From Rhodothermus bifroesti (lineage in GTDB: Bacteria; Bacteroidota; Rhodothermia; Rhodothermales; Rhodothermaceae), in NCBI RefSeq assembly GCF_017908595.1, contig NZ_JAGKTL010000002.1, positions 248,001-312,000 on the forward strand: a stretch of DNA of 64,000 bases, in the 5' to 3' direction. Positions 18,901-28,005 of the stretch are shown here, one piece after another. Within the stretch, counting starts at the first letter, position 1. The number at the start of each line of letters is the position of its first letter. The position numbers and the translations under genes are program-made. Under the pieces are notes generated by a model. That model ran no database searches, had not been told where the DNA came from, and saw only the letters and a list, made by a program, of their open reading frames with translations.

Positions 18901-21372
18901 ATGGCTTTGGCACGTCCGGTTCGGGTGCACAAGTTTGGGGGCACCTCGGTTGCGAATGCAGAACGTATTCGCAGGGTTGTTTCCCTCCTGCAGGCTGAGC
19001 CTAGTACAGTACGCCTTGTGGTCGTGGTTTCGGCATTGGGTGGGGTAACCGACCAGCTTCTCTCATGTATTGAGGCGGCTGTGGCACGCACGGGCGCTCA
19101 TCGCACCATGGTAGAAGGGTTACGCCAACGTCACCAAGAAGTGCTAGAAGCCTTGGTGTCTGCGGCCGAACGGCCTGCCTTAGAAGCGCAACTTCAAGCC
19201 CATTGGCAAGCACTTACCGAACTGCTCGATGGGTTGTATCTTTTGCGTGAATGCACTCCCCGAACGCGGGATGCGATTATCAGCTTTGGTGAGCGGCTTT
19301 CTACACCGCTTGTGGCTGCTGCTTTTCGGTCAGCGGGCATGCCGGCGGTTGCGCTTGAAGCAACAGAACTCATCCGCACCGATGATACGTTTGGAGAAGC
19401 GAACGTTGATTTTGAAGCGACCAATCGGCTTATTCGGGAGCGGTTGGCTGCTCTTCCCGAAGACCATATCGCTGTAGTAACCGGCTTCATTGGCGCTACC
19501 TCAGAAGGGGTCACCACTACACTGGGTCGATCGGGCAGTGATTATACGGCCACTATTCTGGGGGGCGCTTTAGGAGCAGAGCTTGTGGTGATTTGGACCG
19601 ACGTAGATGGAGTGCTTTCGGCTGATCCACGTCTGGTACCCGAAGCTTTCGTGCTGCCCCATCTTAGCTATCGCGAGGCTGCCGAGATGGCTTATTTTGG
19701 TGCCAAGGTGCTCCATCCCCGTACGATGCGACCGCTGCAGGCATTGCAGATCCCTTTACGCATCAAAAACACGTTCAATCCTGAATCCCCGGGTACATTG
19801 ATTACGGCTGAGGCCCCACCACCCCCAGGGCACGTGCGTGCAATTACAGCCATAAAGGACGTAGCGGTGTTGATGCTGGAAGGCACAGGCATGATTGGGG
19901 CACCTGGGATTGCGGCACGGACATTTGCAGCCCTTACCGAACACAAGATCAACGTGTTTTTGATCTCGCAAGCCTCTAGTGAGCAAAGCCTCTGCTTGGG
20001 CGTGCGGGCTGCCGATGCAGGAATTGCTTTAGAAACGCTGCGACGCACGTTTACTTATGAGCTTGAAACAGGTCGCATTAGCCGGATCTACGAGGTGCCA
20101 GCTTGCTCGATTGTTTCGGCAGTAGGGGACCGCATGCGCCATCAGCCTGGACTGGCCGGACGTATGTTTTCGGCACTTGGCCAAGCCAATGTGAATGTGT
20201 TGGCTATCGCTCAGGGAGCAGCTGAAACAAACATTTCGGCTGTTGTGGCGCAGCACGACGCGCAGCGAGCGGTGCAAGCCCTACACGAAACGTTTATCCT
20301 GCGCACGATGCGGGCCCACCTGTTTTTAATTGGGGCTGGCGTGATTGGCAGTGCCCTGCTAGACATGCTGGCCCGGCAGGTGGACTACCTACGCACGCAG
20401 GAAGGGCTTGAGCTAAAGCTAGCTGGACTGGCCACGCTTGAACGCATGCTTTGGCAGCCTGCAGGCGTGCCCTGGAGTCAGGCCCGAGAGCGACTGCGCA
20501 CTGAGGGCGAACCCATGAACCTTGACCGACTGATTCATCTTCTGACCAGCGAACGTCCACGCCGACTTGTGGTGATCGACGCTACGGCCTCGGAAGAAAT
20601 TGCCCGGCGTTATCCTGAACTCCTCTCGGCCGGGGTGGCTATTGTAACGCCCAACAAGCGCGCCAATACGCTTGGGTACGACTTCTATCAGCAGTTACGC
20701 GAAATCGTCCGTGAGCGGCGCATCCCCTACCGCTATGAAACCACGGTTGGTGCTGGCCTACCTGTGATTTCTACACTGCAGGATCTGCTTCTGGCCGGCG
20801 ACCAGGTGCATCGGATTGAAGGAGTCTTTTCGGGCACGTTGGCCTATCTTTTCAATCAAATGGCCCAAGGAGTATCGTTTTCTCAAGCCCTTCAGGAAGC
20901 TCGGCAGGCAGGATATACAGAGCCTGATCCGCGGGACGACCTCTCGGGTGAAGATGTGGCCCGCAAGCTGCTTATTTTGGCGCGCGAGCTGGGCATGAAA
21001 GTAGAGCGAAGCGATGTGGAGGTGGCCCCACTGGTGCCCGATGCTTTGCGCGAGGTGTCGCTGGAAGCCTTCTGGCAGCATCTGGGTGCCTACGACACCT
21101 ATTGGAAAGATCAGGTCGAAGCCGCGCGTCGCGAAGGGCGCCGACTGCACTATATCGGACGCATCGAAAACGGCCGGCTTTGCGTAGGGGTGCAGGCCGT
21201 TGGGCCTGAATCTCCATTTTACAACTTGCAGGGTACCGATAACCTGATTGCTTACACAACCGCGTACTATTGTCGCACACCACTCGTGGTCCGCGGCCCT
21301 GGCGCTGGACCGCAGGTCACCGCAGCCGGTATTGTGTCGGACCTGCGGCGCGCTTTAGAACAGATGCGTTAA
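18901..21372 (+). CDS. thrA: Bifunctional aspartate kinase / homoserine dehydrogenase
   Basis: An 823-residue fusion that starts and ends the path from aspartate to homoserine. Residues 1-300 are the kinase (VHKFGGTSVAN at the start; FGERLSTPLV; GFIGATSEGVTTTLGRSGSDYTA; WTDVDGVLSADPR). About 310-460 hold two ACT-type regulatory domains. From about 470 comes homoserine dehydrogenase with the dinucleotide loop LIGAGVIGSAL, TPNKRAN and GAGLPVISTLQDLL with GTLAYLFN. The C-terminus keeps the GPGAG motif. The ACT domains predict feedback control by threonine, in contrast to the ACT-less kinase at 13864. It meets mreD tail to tail with a 4-base overlap. Confidence 0.96.
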   Translation: MALARPVRVHKFGGTSVANAERIRRVVSLLQAEPSTVRLVVVVSALGGVTDQLLSCIEAAVARTGAHRTMVEGLRQRHQEVLEALVSAAERPALEAQLQAHWQALTELLDGLYLLRECTPRTRDAIISFGERLSTPLVAAAFRSAGMPAVALEATELIRTDDTFGEANVDFEATNRLIRERLAALPEDHIAVVTGFIGATSEGVTTTLGRSGSDYTATILGGALGAELVVIWTDVDGVLSADPRLVPEAFVLPHLSYREAAEMAYFGAKVLHPRTMRPLQALQIPLRIKNTFNPESPGTLITAEAPPPPGHVRAITAIKDVAVLMLEGTGMIGAPGIAARTFAALTEHKINVFLISQASSEQSLCLGVRAADAGIALETLRRTFTYELETGRISRIYEVPACSIVSAVGDRMRHQPGLAGRMFSALGQANVNVLAIAQGAAETNISAVVAQHDAQRAVQALHETFILRTMRAHLFLIGAGVIGSALLDMLARQVDYLRTQEGLELKLAGLATLERMLWQPAGVPWSQARERLRTEGEPMNLDRLIHLLTSERPRRLVVIDATASEEIARRYPELLSAGVAIVTPNKRANTLGYDFYQQLREIVRERRIPYRYETTVGAGLPVISTLQDLLLAGDQVHRIEGVFSGTLAYLFNQMAQGVSFSQALQEARQAGYTEPDPRDDLSGEDVARKLLILARELGMKVERSDVEVAPLVPDALREVSLEAFWQHLGAYDTYWKDQVEAARREGRRLHYIGRIENGRLCVGVQAVGPESPFYNLQGTDNLIAYTTAYYCRTPLVVRGPGAGPQVTAAGIVSDLRRALEQMR

Positions 21373-21869
21373 GGGGTGCGCCAGAGGATCACTAGCATGC
21401 TAAGGAAGGCCGTGTAGACAGCACTGCCCAGCCAAAGGGCTGTGATCATAAACGACGTGCGCGTTTCAGCTGCCAGGGCCAGAAGGGCAACCAATAGGCC
21501 GTTGTGTACTAAGGCCAGTACGAACCCTCCAAGAAACGCTTGACTGAGGGTAGGACGCAGGTTTTCGCGTTCTTCGATTGCAAAAACGCCAACCAAAAAG
21601 CCTATAAAGCTTTTGACGAATGTGTGCAGACCCCAGCTGTCGAGCAGCGCATCGAGCAGTAAACCACTGAAAAAACCTCCGGCTAATCCCGCACGCCTTC
21701 CATAGTACAAGCCTAGATAGGCTACAAAAAGCAATACCCCATCCGGATAGGCTCCCCAGAGCCGCATGCGGTTAAGCAGCAGCCATTGCAGAAGGACAAC
21801 CCCTATGCCGATAAAGCTCAGCCGCAGTAGGCGTGTCAGCAGCGTCGTGGGAGGCGAAAGCGTGACCAT
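21369..21869 (-). CDS. mreD: MreD-like rod-shape-determining membrane protein
   Basis: A 166-residue polytopic inner-membrane protein with five or six hydrophobic helices. The GVLLFVAYLGLYYGRRAGLAGGFFSGLLLDALL stretch matches the MreD pattern (key parts YYGRRAGLAGGFFSGLLLD). MreD works in the elongasome with MreB, MreC, RodA and PBP2. mreBC are not adjacent here; the gene follows dacB, another wall gene, by 6 bases. The assignment rests on overall pattern and length. Confidence 0.72.
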   Translation of the reverse strand: MVTLSPPTTLLTRLLRLSFIGIGVVLLQWLLLNRMRLWGAYPDGVLLFVAYLGLYYGRRAGLAGGFFSGLLLDALLDSWGLHTFVKSFIGFLVGVFAIEERENLRPTLSQAFLGGFVLALVHNGLLVALLALAAETRTSFMITALWLGSAVYTAFLSMLVILWRTP

Positions 21870-21875
21870 AGTATC

Positions 21876-23309
21876 TTAAGGACTGGCATGCAACGCACGC
21901 ACCATCTGATCAATAGCATGCACCACACGAGGCGCAGGCAGCGTGTAGTTATTGGCCATTAGGGCAAAGGCCACCATACGCCCATCGGCGGTTGTTGTGT
22001 AGCCACACAGCGTGCGCACATGCATCAGCGAACCTGTTTTGGCGCGCACAGGCACGTTATGCAGCCGACCTTCTAGGGTGGATCGTCGCTCACCGCCCTG
22101 GGGCAGGGAGGTCAAAAACGCTTCCCGGGCCGGGTGATGGTGCATTGCACGAAGCAACTCTCCTAAGACCACAGGAGGGACGAGGTTCTTTCGAGAAAGG
22201 CCGGACCCATCTCGAATGCTGAGGCCCTGCGTATCGATGCCCTGACGCCGCAAAAATGCCTGGATGCGGCGCGCAGCACCTTCGGCAGTACCATCAGGAC
22301 TTAAGGTGCGGAAGAGCTGTTCGGCATAAAAGTTATGACTGCGGCGGTTGATCAATTGTACGATTTCCTCTAGGGGTGCTGAAGTATGCACTAGGAGCGG
22401 TTGAGCGCGATCGTACCGAGGGGGTGACGGCAGATCATCGACGTCTACCAGATCGGCTTCTACCCTAATGCCTTCAGCCACCAGATACCGCCGAAAGGCT
22501 TCCAAGGTATAGCGGGTCGGGTTGGCCACCGGTAACTCTAACGTTCCTTGATATCCTACCGGAACCGTTCCATAGAGCCGAAGCGATTCAGAGCCAAAGG
22601 CACGTTCCATGCGTAGTGCTTCGCCATAGCGCCGGGCGGCCGTTACAGCTCGGTTTTCGAGGTGAAGGTAAGCCATAGGCTCCTGCCGCACGCGTGGCGG
22701 AGCCCCGGGTTGCGTGGCTGCGACACGCACGACGACATAGTTGTCGTGATACGAAAGCCCACTTACAGCAAAGCCTAGCCCATGCGTAAACTGCGAGGTA
22801 AGATAATCGACATCCCAGCCATCGGCATACGGCCGATTGTCAAACACATTGTCGTCGCCGATAATGCGGCCCTGAATACGGGTGATGCCCTGTTTGGCCA
22901 ATGCCTGGGCCCATTGGCGTAAGGGATCGGGCCCGTCCCAAGACGGGCTACCAAAGGTGGGATCGCCTGAGCCGCGCAAGATAAGGTCGCCGCGCAGCAC
23001 TCCGCTTTCAATGCTTCCGTTAAGGTAGAGCACCGTCTGATAGCGAAACTCCGGTCCCAGTAGGTCGAGCGCTGCAGCGGTTGTCAGCAGTTTTTGCACT
23101 GAGGCGGGCAGCAAGCCTTGATGGGCATGCTGTGCGGCCAGTACGCGACCACTGGCTACCTCTTGTACGTAAATGCCCCAAAACGTTTGATCGGCCGTAA
23201 ACTGCGCGCGTACAGCGTCTAAGCGTTCCTCTACAGAAAGCGGCGCGCGCAGTCCCAGCATCACGATGACAAGGCACAACGCTACGCCCAAAGCAAAAAC
23301 AGACCGCAT
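21876..23309 (-). CDS. dacB: D-alanyl-D-alanine carboxypeptidase/endopeptidase (PBP4 type)
   Basis: Periplasmic penicillin-binding protein of 477 residues that trims or cleaves peptidoglycan cross-links. It has an N-terminal signal/anchor (about 1-20), the SxxK motif SVQK (Ser70, Lys73), SxN as SHN in INRRSHNFYAEQL, and KTG in VRAKTGSLMHV. The large insert between SxxK and SxN is typical of the PBP4 (S13) family. Co-oriented with and 6 bases before mreD, which suggests a cell-shape operon. Confidence 0.93.
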   Translation of the reverse strand: MRSVFALGVALCLVIVMLGLRAPLSVEERLDAVRAQFTADQTFWGIYVQEVASGRVLAAQHAHQGLLPASVQKLLTTAAALDLLGPEFRYQTVLYLNGSIESGVLRGDLILRGSGDPTFGSPSWDGPDPLRQWAQALAKQGITRIQGRIIGDDNVFDNRPYADGWDVDYLTSQFTHGLGFAVSGLSYHDNYVVVRVAATQPGAPPRVRQEPMAYLHLENRAVTAARRYGEALRMERAFGSESLRLYGTVPVGYQGTLELPVANPTRYTLEAFRRYLVAEGIRVEADLVDVDDLPSPPRYDRAQPLLVHTSAPLEEIVQLINRRSHNFYAEQLFRTLSPDGTAEGAARRIQAFLRRQGIDTQGLSIRDGSGLSRKNLVPPVVLGELLRAMHHHPAREAFLTSLPQGGERRSTLEGRLHNVPVRAKTGSLMHVRTLCGYTTTADGRMVAFALMANNYTLPAPRVVHAIDQMVRALHASP

Positions 23310-23406
23310 GGCGAAACAACAGCTCCTGCCAGATCCAAAGACAACGCCTGATGGAACCTGAAAGTAGTCTCTTAGGTTCGCCCTTTGTTTTAAAGCTTGG
23401 TGGCCT

Positions 23407-23670
23407 ATGGCACGTTCTCGGCGTCACATGCAAGTTGCGAGCCGACCGACGCCAGCCCCATCGGGGCGCCCGATGGTTTTTGCGCGGCGTAACTATGTCC
23501 TACTGCTTGTAGGCATTGCGCTGGTTGTCATCGGGTTTGCCATTATGGCGATCGAACACGAGCTGGACGGCTTTTGGTCGCGTACAGTAGCGCCTATAGT
23601 CATCGTAGGAGGCTATTTGGAAGTGGTTTATGCTATTCTCTGGCGGCCACGGGCAGCTGCAGATCAATAA
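23407..23670 (+). CDS. DUF3098 small membrane protein
   Basis: An 87-residue protein with a basic N-terminal tail and two membrane helices (about 30-48 and 60-78). The core VFARRNYVLLLVGIALVVIGFAIM, then TVAPIVIVGGYLEVVYAI, follows the DUF3098 pattern, a family seen mainly in Bacteroidota. Function unknown. It overlaps the end of the convergent NamZ-like gene by 7 bases. Short, but the two-helix family match makes it a real gene. Confidence 0.75.
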   Translation: MARSRRHMQVASRPTPAPSGRPMVFARRNYVLLLVGIALVVIGFAIMAIEHELDGFWSRTVAPIVIVGGYLEVVYAILWRPRAAADQ

Positions 23671-24953
23671 AGCAAGTAGGGCCGGCGTTGCTCCTGAAAA
23701 GCGGTAACGGCTTGGTGCCAGTCAGCAATGATCGTTTCTGGCGAAGCGCCTTGTTGAAGTAGGGTGTAGAGGCGTTCTGTACCTGCTAGGCGCGCCAGCC
23801 ACTGAGGACGCTCGATAAAGCGCGCCTGCTGAGCAGGTGGGGTTTGGTGGTAAAAGGCATGCAGCAGATGGATGCCGGTTTCTACGGGCTGGAATGACCG
23901 GCGATCGGTGATCACCAGGCGTACGCCGTAGAGCCTTTGTCCTTGGTAGCGCGGCTGGGGAGCTCCGGGACGCGGCTGCGGCGTAAAAGTTGCCGGCAAA
24001 AAGCGCACGCCAGGCAGGCTGCGGGCATTCAGCGTATCGGCCAGTGCCTGCGGGTCGACCCACGGCGTTCCAATCTGCAAAAAAGGGAGCGCTGTACCGC
24101 GGCCCTCGCTTCCCGCAACCGCCTCAAAAAAGCACGTGCCAGCATAGGCCAGCGCAGCGTCAAAGGTGGGCAAGTTAGGACTTGGAGGAATCCAGGGCCT
24201 TCCTGTATCTGGCCACTGCATAGATCGCCGCCAACCTTCCAGCGGCACCACGGTCAGTTTGAGGTTTTCAAGTCCGGGCAGCAAGCGTTCGCCTTGAATG
24301 AGCCGGGCCAGCTCGCCGATCGTTAAGCCGTAAATAATCGGGATGGGATACAGGCCCACAAATGAGGCCTGCTCAGGCTCAAGCACAAAACCAGAGACGT
24401 TTTCGCCCCCTAGGGGATTAGGGCGATCCAGCACGACAAACGAAATGCCTGCTTCAGCAGCAGCCTGCATGGCTAAGCCTAGCGTAGAGATATAGGTATA
24501 AAACCGCACCCCCACGTCCTGTACGTCGAATACTAGCACCTCGATGTTGGCCAGCATTTCAGGCGTGGGCTTGTGCACAGCCCCATAAAGACTATAGACC
24601 GGTAGGCCCGTGCGCACGTCTCTTCCATCTTGAATCTCTTCGCCAGCAGCAGCTGTACCGCGCAAGCCATGTTCTGGCGCAAAAAGAGCGACCAGTTCAA
24701 CGCCTGGCGCAGTCACCAAGAGGTCGATGAGATGGGTGGTGTCGATGCGCGCGGTATGGTTGGCAATAAGGCCAACGCGTTTGCCTTGCAACACGTCAAA
24801 CTGCCGTGCTGCCAGCACCTCGGCACCGGTGCGCACGCGCACTTGCGAGGCGGAAGGCCCGCATCCCGTAAGGCAGCTTATTAAAAACAGAACCTTAGCT
24901 GCGATCCACCAGCACGATCGACGGGAAAAAGTAGTTGATTTCCATACGGGCAT
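23664..24953 (-). CDS. DUF1343 / NamZ-type exo-beta-N-acetylmuramidase lipoprotein
   Basis: A 429-residue lipoprotein of the DUF1343 family, whose characterised member NamZ removes terminal N-acetylmuramate from peptidoglycan fragments. The signal ends in a lipobox (ISCLTGC). Family motifs are [49 protein letters not shown] and LDRPNPLGG, with a C-terminal half containing GRGTALPF. The ATG at 24953 overlaps the end of ndk by 59 bases, which is long; the region between 24895 and 24953 lacks a better in-frame ATG. Likely role: recycling of MurNAc at the cell surface. Confidence 0.9.
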   Translation of the reverse strand: MPVWKSTTFSRRSCWWIAAKVLFLISCLTGCGPSASQVRVRTGAEVLAARQFDVLQGKRVGLIANHTARIDTTHLIDLLVTAPGVELVALFAPEHGLRGTAAAGEEIQDGRDVRTGLPVYSLYGAVHKPTPEMLANIEVLVFDVQDVGVRFYTYISTLGLAMQAAAEAGISFVVLDRPNPLGGENVSGFVLEPEQASFVGLYPIPIIYGLTIGELARLIQGERLLPGLENLKLTVVPLEGWRRSMQWPDTGRPWIPPSPNLPTFDAALAYAGTCFFEAVAGSEGRGTALPFLQIGTPWVDPQALADTLNARSLPGVRFLPATFTPQPRPGAPQPRYQGQRLYGVRLVITDRRSFQPVETGIHLLHAFYHQTPPAQQARFIERPQWLARLAGTERLYTLLQQGASPETIIADWHQAVTAFQEQRRPYLLY

Positions 24954-25317
24954 TTTCGACGGAATCAGAGCCGTGCACGATGTTTTGGCCTTTGGAGGTT
25001 GCAAACTCCCGGCGAATTGTACCTGCTGCTGCTTCGGCTGGATCGGTAGCTCCAATAAGCGCGCGGAAGTCGGCTACAGCATTGTCTTTTTCCAACACCA
25101 TTGGAACGCACGGACCACTAGACATGAATGTGGTGAGCTCTTCAAAAAACGGCCTCCCTCGATGTACAGCATAAAAACCTTCGGCTTCTTTTTTGGTCAG
25201 ATGCACCATTTTCATGGCCCGGATGCGAAATCCGGCTGCTTCGATTCGACGAATGACTTCACCAATGAGCCCACGACGGACGCAGTCGGGCTTGAGAATA
25301 GCTAACGTCTGTTCCAT
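24895..25317 (-). CDS. ndk: Nucleoside diphosphate kinase
   Basis: Equalises nucleoside triphosphate pools by ping-pong phosphate transfer through a histidine. The 140-residue product has the phospho-histidine His115 in [12 protein letters not shown], the N-terminal [13 protein letters not shown] and [16 protein letters not shown] chose the ATG at 25317 (MEQTLAIL) over a start three codons upstream because it matches the family N-terminus. Its last 59 bases overlap the start proposed for the NamZ-like gene, so the two are probably co-expressed. Confidence 0.97.
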   Translation of the reverse strand: MEQTLAILKPDCVRRGLIGEVIRRIEAAGFRIRAMKMVHLTKKEAEGFYAVHRGRPFFEELTTFMSSGPCVPMVLEKDNAVADFRALIGATDPAEAAAGTIRREFATSKGQNIVHGSDSVENARMEINYFFPSIVLVDRS

Positions 25318-25497
25318 ACGAACCAACGATTGTTTCTTTCAATCTGAATCGCGCCCAAAGATACATGCTTGTGATGCTTTTGCGGATGAAAAATTGGCCC
25401 ATATCGTTTATCGTAAGGTGCCGCAGACACCGCATTTTGTAAAAGCGTATCTTTAGATTGTAAATTGCCCCAAATGGGATCTGCAAAAAGGTCATTT

Positions 25498-26331
25498 ATG
25501 TTGCGACCGGGTCGGCCTCGGCATGAGCAGCTCAGCGATTGGCTGCGCGAGCAGATCGAAAAGGGGCGCTATAAGCCTGACGATCGCCTGCCCTCGGAGC
25601 ATGAGCTAAGCGAACGCTTCGGCGTAAGCCGCATCACAGTACGCCGCGCGCTTCAGACCTTGGAGCACGAAGGCCTCATCTATCGTCGCCAAGGGTTAGG
25701 CTCGTTCGTGCAGAATCCCAAAATTCACCAAGGGTTGGTGCGTCTGACTGACTTTGCCGAAGACATGGCGCGGGCAGGACTGCAAGCACGCTCAGAAATT
25801 CTGCATTTTGCTCCTGAACCGGCTTCGGCCGAAATTGCCGCCCAGCTGGAAATCCCTGTAGGACAGCTTGTTGTGCGCCTGGACCGGAGGCGGCTGGGCA
25901 ACGAAGAGCCCATCGCCTTTGACCGCACGTGGATGTCACCTTTTTATGCCCAGTTTCTTGAAGGGCGTAAGCTGGAGCAGGAGACGATTTACGGAATTTT
26001 GGAGTCGCTGGATATTCCTGTGGTGCGTGGTCGCTATCGGATCGAGGCAGTAAATGCGGATGCGGAAGTGGCCCGCTATCTTGAGGTCATGCCTGCCACG
26101 GCTCTGCTGCGTATCGACCGGGTTTCGTACACTGTAGGGGGGAAGGTGGTCTATTATCAGCAGCGGTTTTACCGCAGCGACCGGGTAGCCTACGAACTGG
26201 TGCTTGAGCGCGACAGCCGGCGTCGCATTCCAACAACCGAAGGAATGCCGCTACGGGAGTTTGAGCCGGTGTTTCGCAAAGGACAAACTGCACGCGCCGA
26301 CCCATCGGCTGCCTCCAATAGCCGGCATTGA
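25498..26331 (+). CDS. GntR-family transcription regulator, UTRA (HutC/FarR) subfamily
   Basis: A 277-residue repressor-type regulator. An N-terminal winged helix-turn-helix ([42 protein letters not shown]; key parts LPSEHEL and [10 protein letters not shown]) is followed by a UTRA ligand-binding domain that begins at [23 protein letters not shown] proteins usually sense sugars or small metabolites; the ligand cannot be predicted. ATG 25498 is preceded by AAAAAGG with a 6-base spacer, which decides it over the upstream ATG at 25474. It faces away from ndk and is 53 bases before moaA. Confidence 0.9.
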   Translation: MLRPGRPRHEQLSDWLREQIEKGRYKPDDRLPSEHELSERFGVSRITVRRALQTLEHEGLIYRRQGLGSFVQNPKIHQGLVRLTDFAEDMARAGLQARSEILHFAPEPASAEIAAQLEIPVGQLVVRLDRRRLGNEEPIAFDRTWMSPFYAQFLEGRKLEQETIYGILESLDIPVVRGRYRIEAVNADAEVARYLEVMPATALLRIDRVSYTVGGKVVYYQQRFYRSDRVAYELVLERDSRRRIPTTEGMPLREFEPVFRKGQTARADPSAASNSRH

Positions 26332-26384
26332 ACTTAATAATAAGGCGTGCGGTATGCACGCCACATGGGTTGACAAAGACGGTC

Positions 26385-27473
26385 ATGTTGGTGCCACTGC
26401 CTGTACTTTCTGGCGCACCTGAGCGCACCGTTGATCCGGCCCAAGTGCCGGAGGACTTTGGCTTGACGTATGATCCAGCGCGGGCAGCAACCGAGGTGCT
26501 TACCGATGGTTTCGGACGGCGCCACACCTATCTGCGCATCTCGCTCATTGAGCATTGCAACCTGCGCTGCCGCTATTGCATGCCAGAGGAAGGACTGACG
26601 TGGACGCCACCCGAGCACCTGCTTACAGACGAAGAAATCATTCGCCTAGCCCGGTTGTTTGTGGCACAGGGAGTGACCAAAATTCGGCTGACAGGTGGGG
26701 AGCCTCTGCTGCGTAAGGGTATTGAGCACATTGTGGCCAAACTAGCCCGCTTGCCTGGCCTAAAAACCATTGCCATGACCACTAACGGGCTGCTTCTTGC
26801 AAAAAAGCTCGATCGCCTCAAAGCGGCTGGTCTCACGCAACTGAATATCAGCCTGGATACCCTACGGCCTGATCGCTTTGAGATCCTAACGCGCCGCAAG
26901 GGATTGGCCCAGGTGCTTGAGGCGATTGATTTGGCGCTTGCCCATGGCTACCGTCCTCTCAAGGTGAATTGTGTGGTCCTGCGCGGGTTTAACGACGACG
27001 AGTTGCTCGATTTTGCAGCCTGGACGAAAGACCGGCCTGTTGAGGTGCGGTTTATTGAGTTTATGCCTTTTGATGGCAACGGTTGGAGCGCTGGACAACT
27101 GGTTTCGGCGGCTGAAATGCGCGCCCGAATCGAAGCCCACTATTCGCTTAAGCCTTTGCGGGTTGATCCGAATGGCACAGCGCGGCTGTTTCAGATCCCC
27201 GGCCATCAAGGATGGCTAGGGTTCATCGCGTCGATGACTGAGCCGTTTTGCGAAGGCTGTAATCGGCTCCGCATCACGGCCGATGGCAGTTTAAAGGTCT
27301 GTCTCTTTGGGCAGGCTGAGGTGAGCTTGCGGGATGCCTTGCGCCAAGGTGCAACCGATGCGGAACTCTTAGCCTTAATTAGTGCAGCTATCGGGCGTAA
27401 GCATGCCCGTCATGCCGGAATGCACCACCTCGCACAGAGGAAAAATCGACCAATGATCACCATTGGCGGTTGA
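26385..27473 (+). CDS. moaA: GTP 3',8-cyclase (molybdenum cofactor biosynthesis)
   Basis: Radical-SAM enzyme for the first step of molybdopterin synthesis. The 362-residue protein has the SAM cluster CNLRCRYC (Cys58, Cys62, Cys65), [10 protein letters not shown], and the C-terminal second-cluster motif [21 protein letters not shown] (key cysteines C, C and C). It ends in the conserved Gly-Gly needed for activity. The chosen ATG at 26385 gives about 40 residues before the core, somewhat longer than usual. Other moa/moe genes are not in this window. A terminator overlaps its last codons. Confidence 0.95.
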   Translation: MLVPLPVLSGAPERTVDPAQVPEDFGLTYDPARAATEVLTDGFGRRHTYLRISLIEHCNLRCRYCMPEEGLTWTPPEHLLTDEEIIRLARLFVAQGVTKIRLTGGEPLLRKGIEHIVAKLARLPGLKTIAMTTNGLLLAKKLDRLKAAGLTQLNISLDTLRPDRFEILTRRKGLAQVLEAIDLALAHGYRPLKVNCVVLRGFNDDELLDFAAWTKDRPVEVRFIEFMPFDGNGWSAGQLVSAAEMRARIEAHYSLKPLRVDPNGTARLFQIPGHQGWLGFIASMTEPFCEGCNRLRITADGSLKVCLFGQAEVSLRDALRQGATDAELLALISAAIGRKHARHAGMHHLAQRKNRPMITIGG

Positions 27474-27486
27474 TTTTTTTGTTTTT
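27450..27486 (+). terminator. Terminator at the end of moaA
   Basis: Stem CCAATG / CATTGG (27450-27466), extendable by AATC/GATT on the outside, followed by TTGATTTTTTTGTTTTTC. It overlaps the last moaA codons. Confidence 0.7.
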
Positions 27487-27505
27487 CTCTGAACACTTAA
27501 ATTTT

Positions 27506-27568
27506 CTGATGTTTGGTCGATCCCCCTAAAAGCTAGGAACAGTTTCTGCAACCAAGCATCAGGGGGAT
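27506..27568 (+). promoter_or_regulatory. Possible H-type pseudoknot leader (unknown cis element)
   Basis: Stem 1: CTGATGTTTGG (27506-27516) pairs with CCAAGCATCAG (27552-27562), 11 bp with one T-G pair. Stem 2: ATCCCC (27520-27525) pairs with GGGGAT (27563-27568), 6 bp, extendable to 8 at the expense of stem 1. Stem 2's left arm lies in the loop of stem 1 and its right arm directly follows stem 1, the order of an H-type pseudoknot with a 3-base first loop and a 26-base loop. The right arm of stem 2 covers the G-rich stretch and the first two bases of the ATG of the next gene. It begins 20 bases after the moaA terminator. I do not recognise it as a known riboswitch class. Confidence 0.5.
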
Positions 27569-27905
27569 GGCACGTTCAGATACGTCTGCGCCGAAGCATG
27601 CCCATTTGGAGCGGCATGGGTCAACGCAGGAGGTAAAGCGTTACTGGTATCACATCCAGTTTAGCGAAGAGGATGTGCGAAGAGGTCGCGTAGAGGTGTT
27701 TGTACATCGCTTCGAGCGCTTTTACCAGACGCTTGGACGGCCGGAGGGCATGGTGCTTTGTCGCGTACCTGGATCGCACGATTACTACTTCTCTTGTGGG
27801 CCTTTTGAGTACGCCGGGCGCATTTACCGCGAATTTCCAGCCGAACGTCTGGAGCATGCCCCAGAGGGACAGCTGGAAACCGTGTTTATGGCAGGCCATA
27901 AGTAA
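27567..27905 (+). CDS. Small protein of unknown function (112 aa)
   Basis: I do not recognise this gene. It encodes 112 soluble-looking residues with no signal or membrane helix. There is a disordered N-terminus (about 1-22) and a compact region with many aromatics, including YWYHIQFSEEDVRRGRV and GSHDYYFSCGPFEYAGRIY. Two cysteines occur (about 69 and 81). Composition and codon use look like the neighbours, so it is probably real. The ATG at 27567 sits directly against an AGGGGG stretch, too close for normal ribosome binding, and both are inside the proposed pseudoknot. It is flanked downstream by a strong palindrome. Confidence 0.65.
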   Translation: MARSDTSAPKHAHLERHGSTQEVKRYWYHIQFSEEDVRRGRVEVFVHRFERFYQTLGRPEGMVLCRVPGSHDYYFSCGPFEYAGRIYREFPAERLEHAPEGQLETVFMAGHK

Positions 27906-27913
27906 CCCTTCTT

Positions 27914-27942
27914 GGTTTGGCGCAAATGCTTTGCGCCAAACC
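27914..27942. repeat. Perfect 13-bp inverted repeat
   Basis: GGTTTGGCGCAAA and TTTGCGCCAAACC are separated by TGC. There is no T-run directly after on either strand (a T7 run lies 27 bases on, at about 27969). It may be a terminator without a tail, an mRNA-stabilising hairpin or a protein-binding site. Confidence 0.7.
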
Positions 27943-28005
27943 GTCGTGTAATTGCGTACGTTGGGTGCTGTTTTTTTAGGTTCGAGTCCATAACAGCACC
28001 TGACC

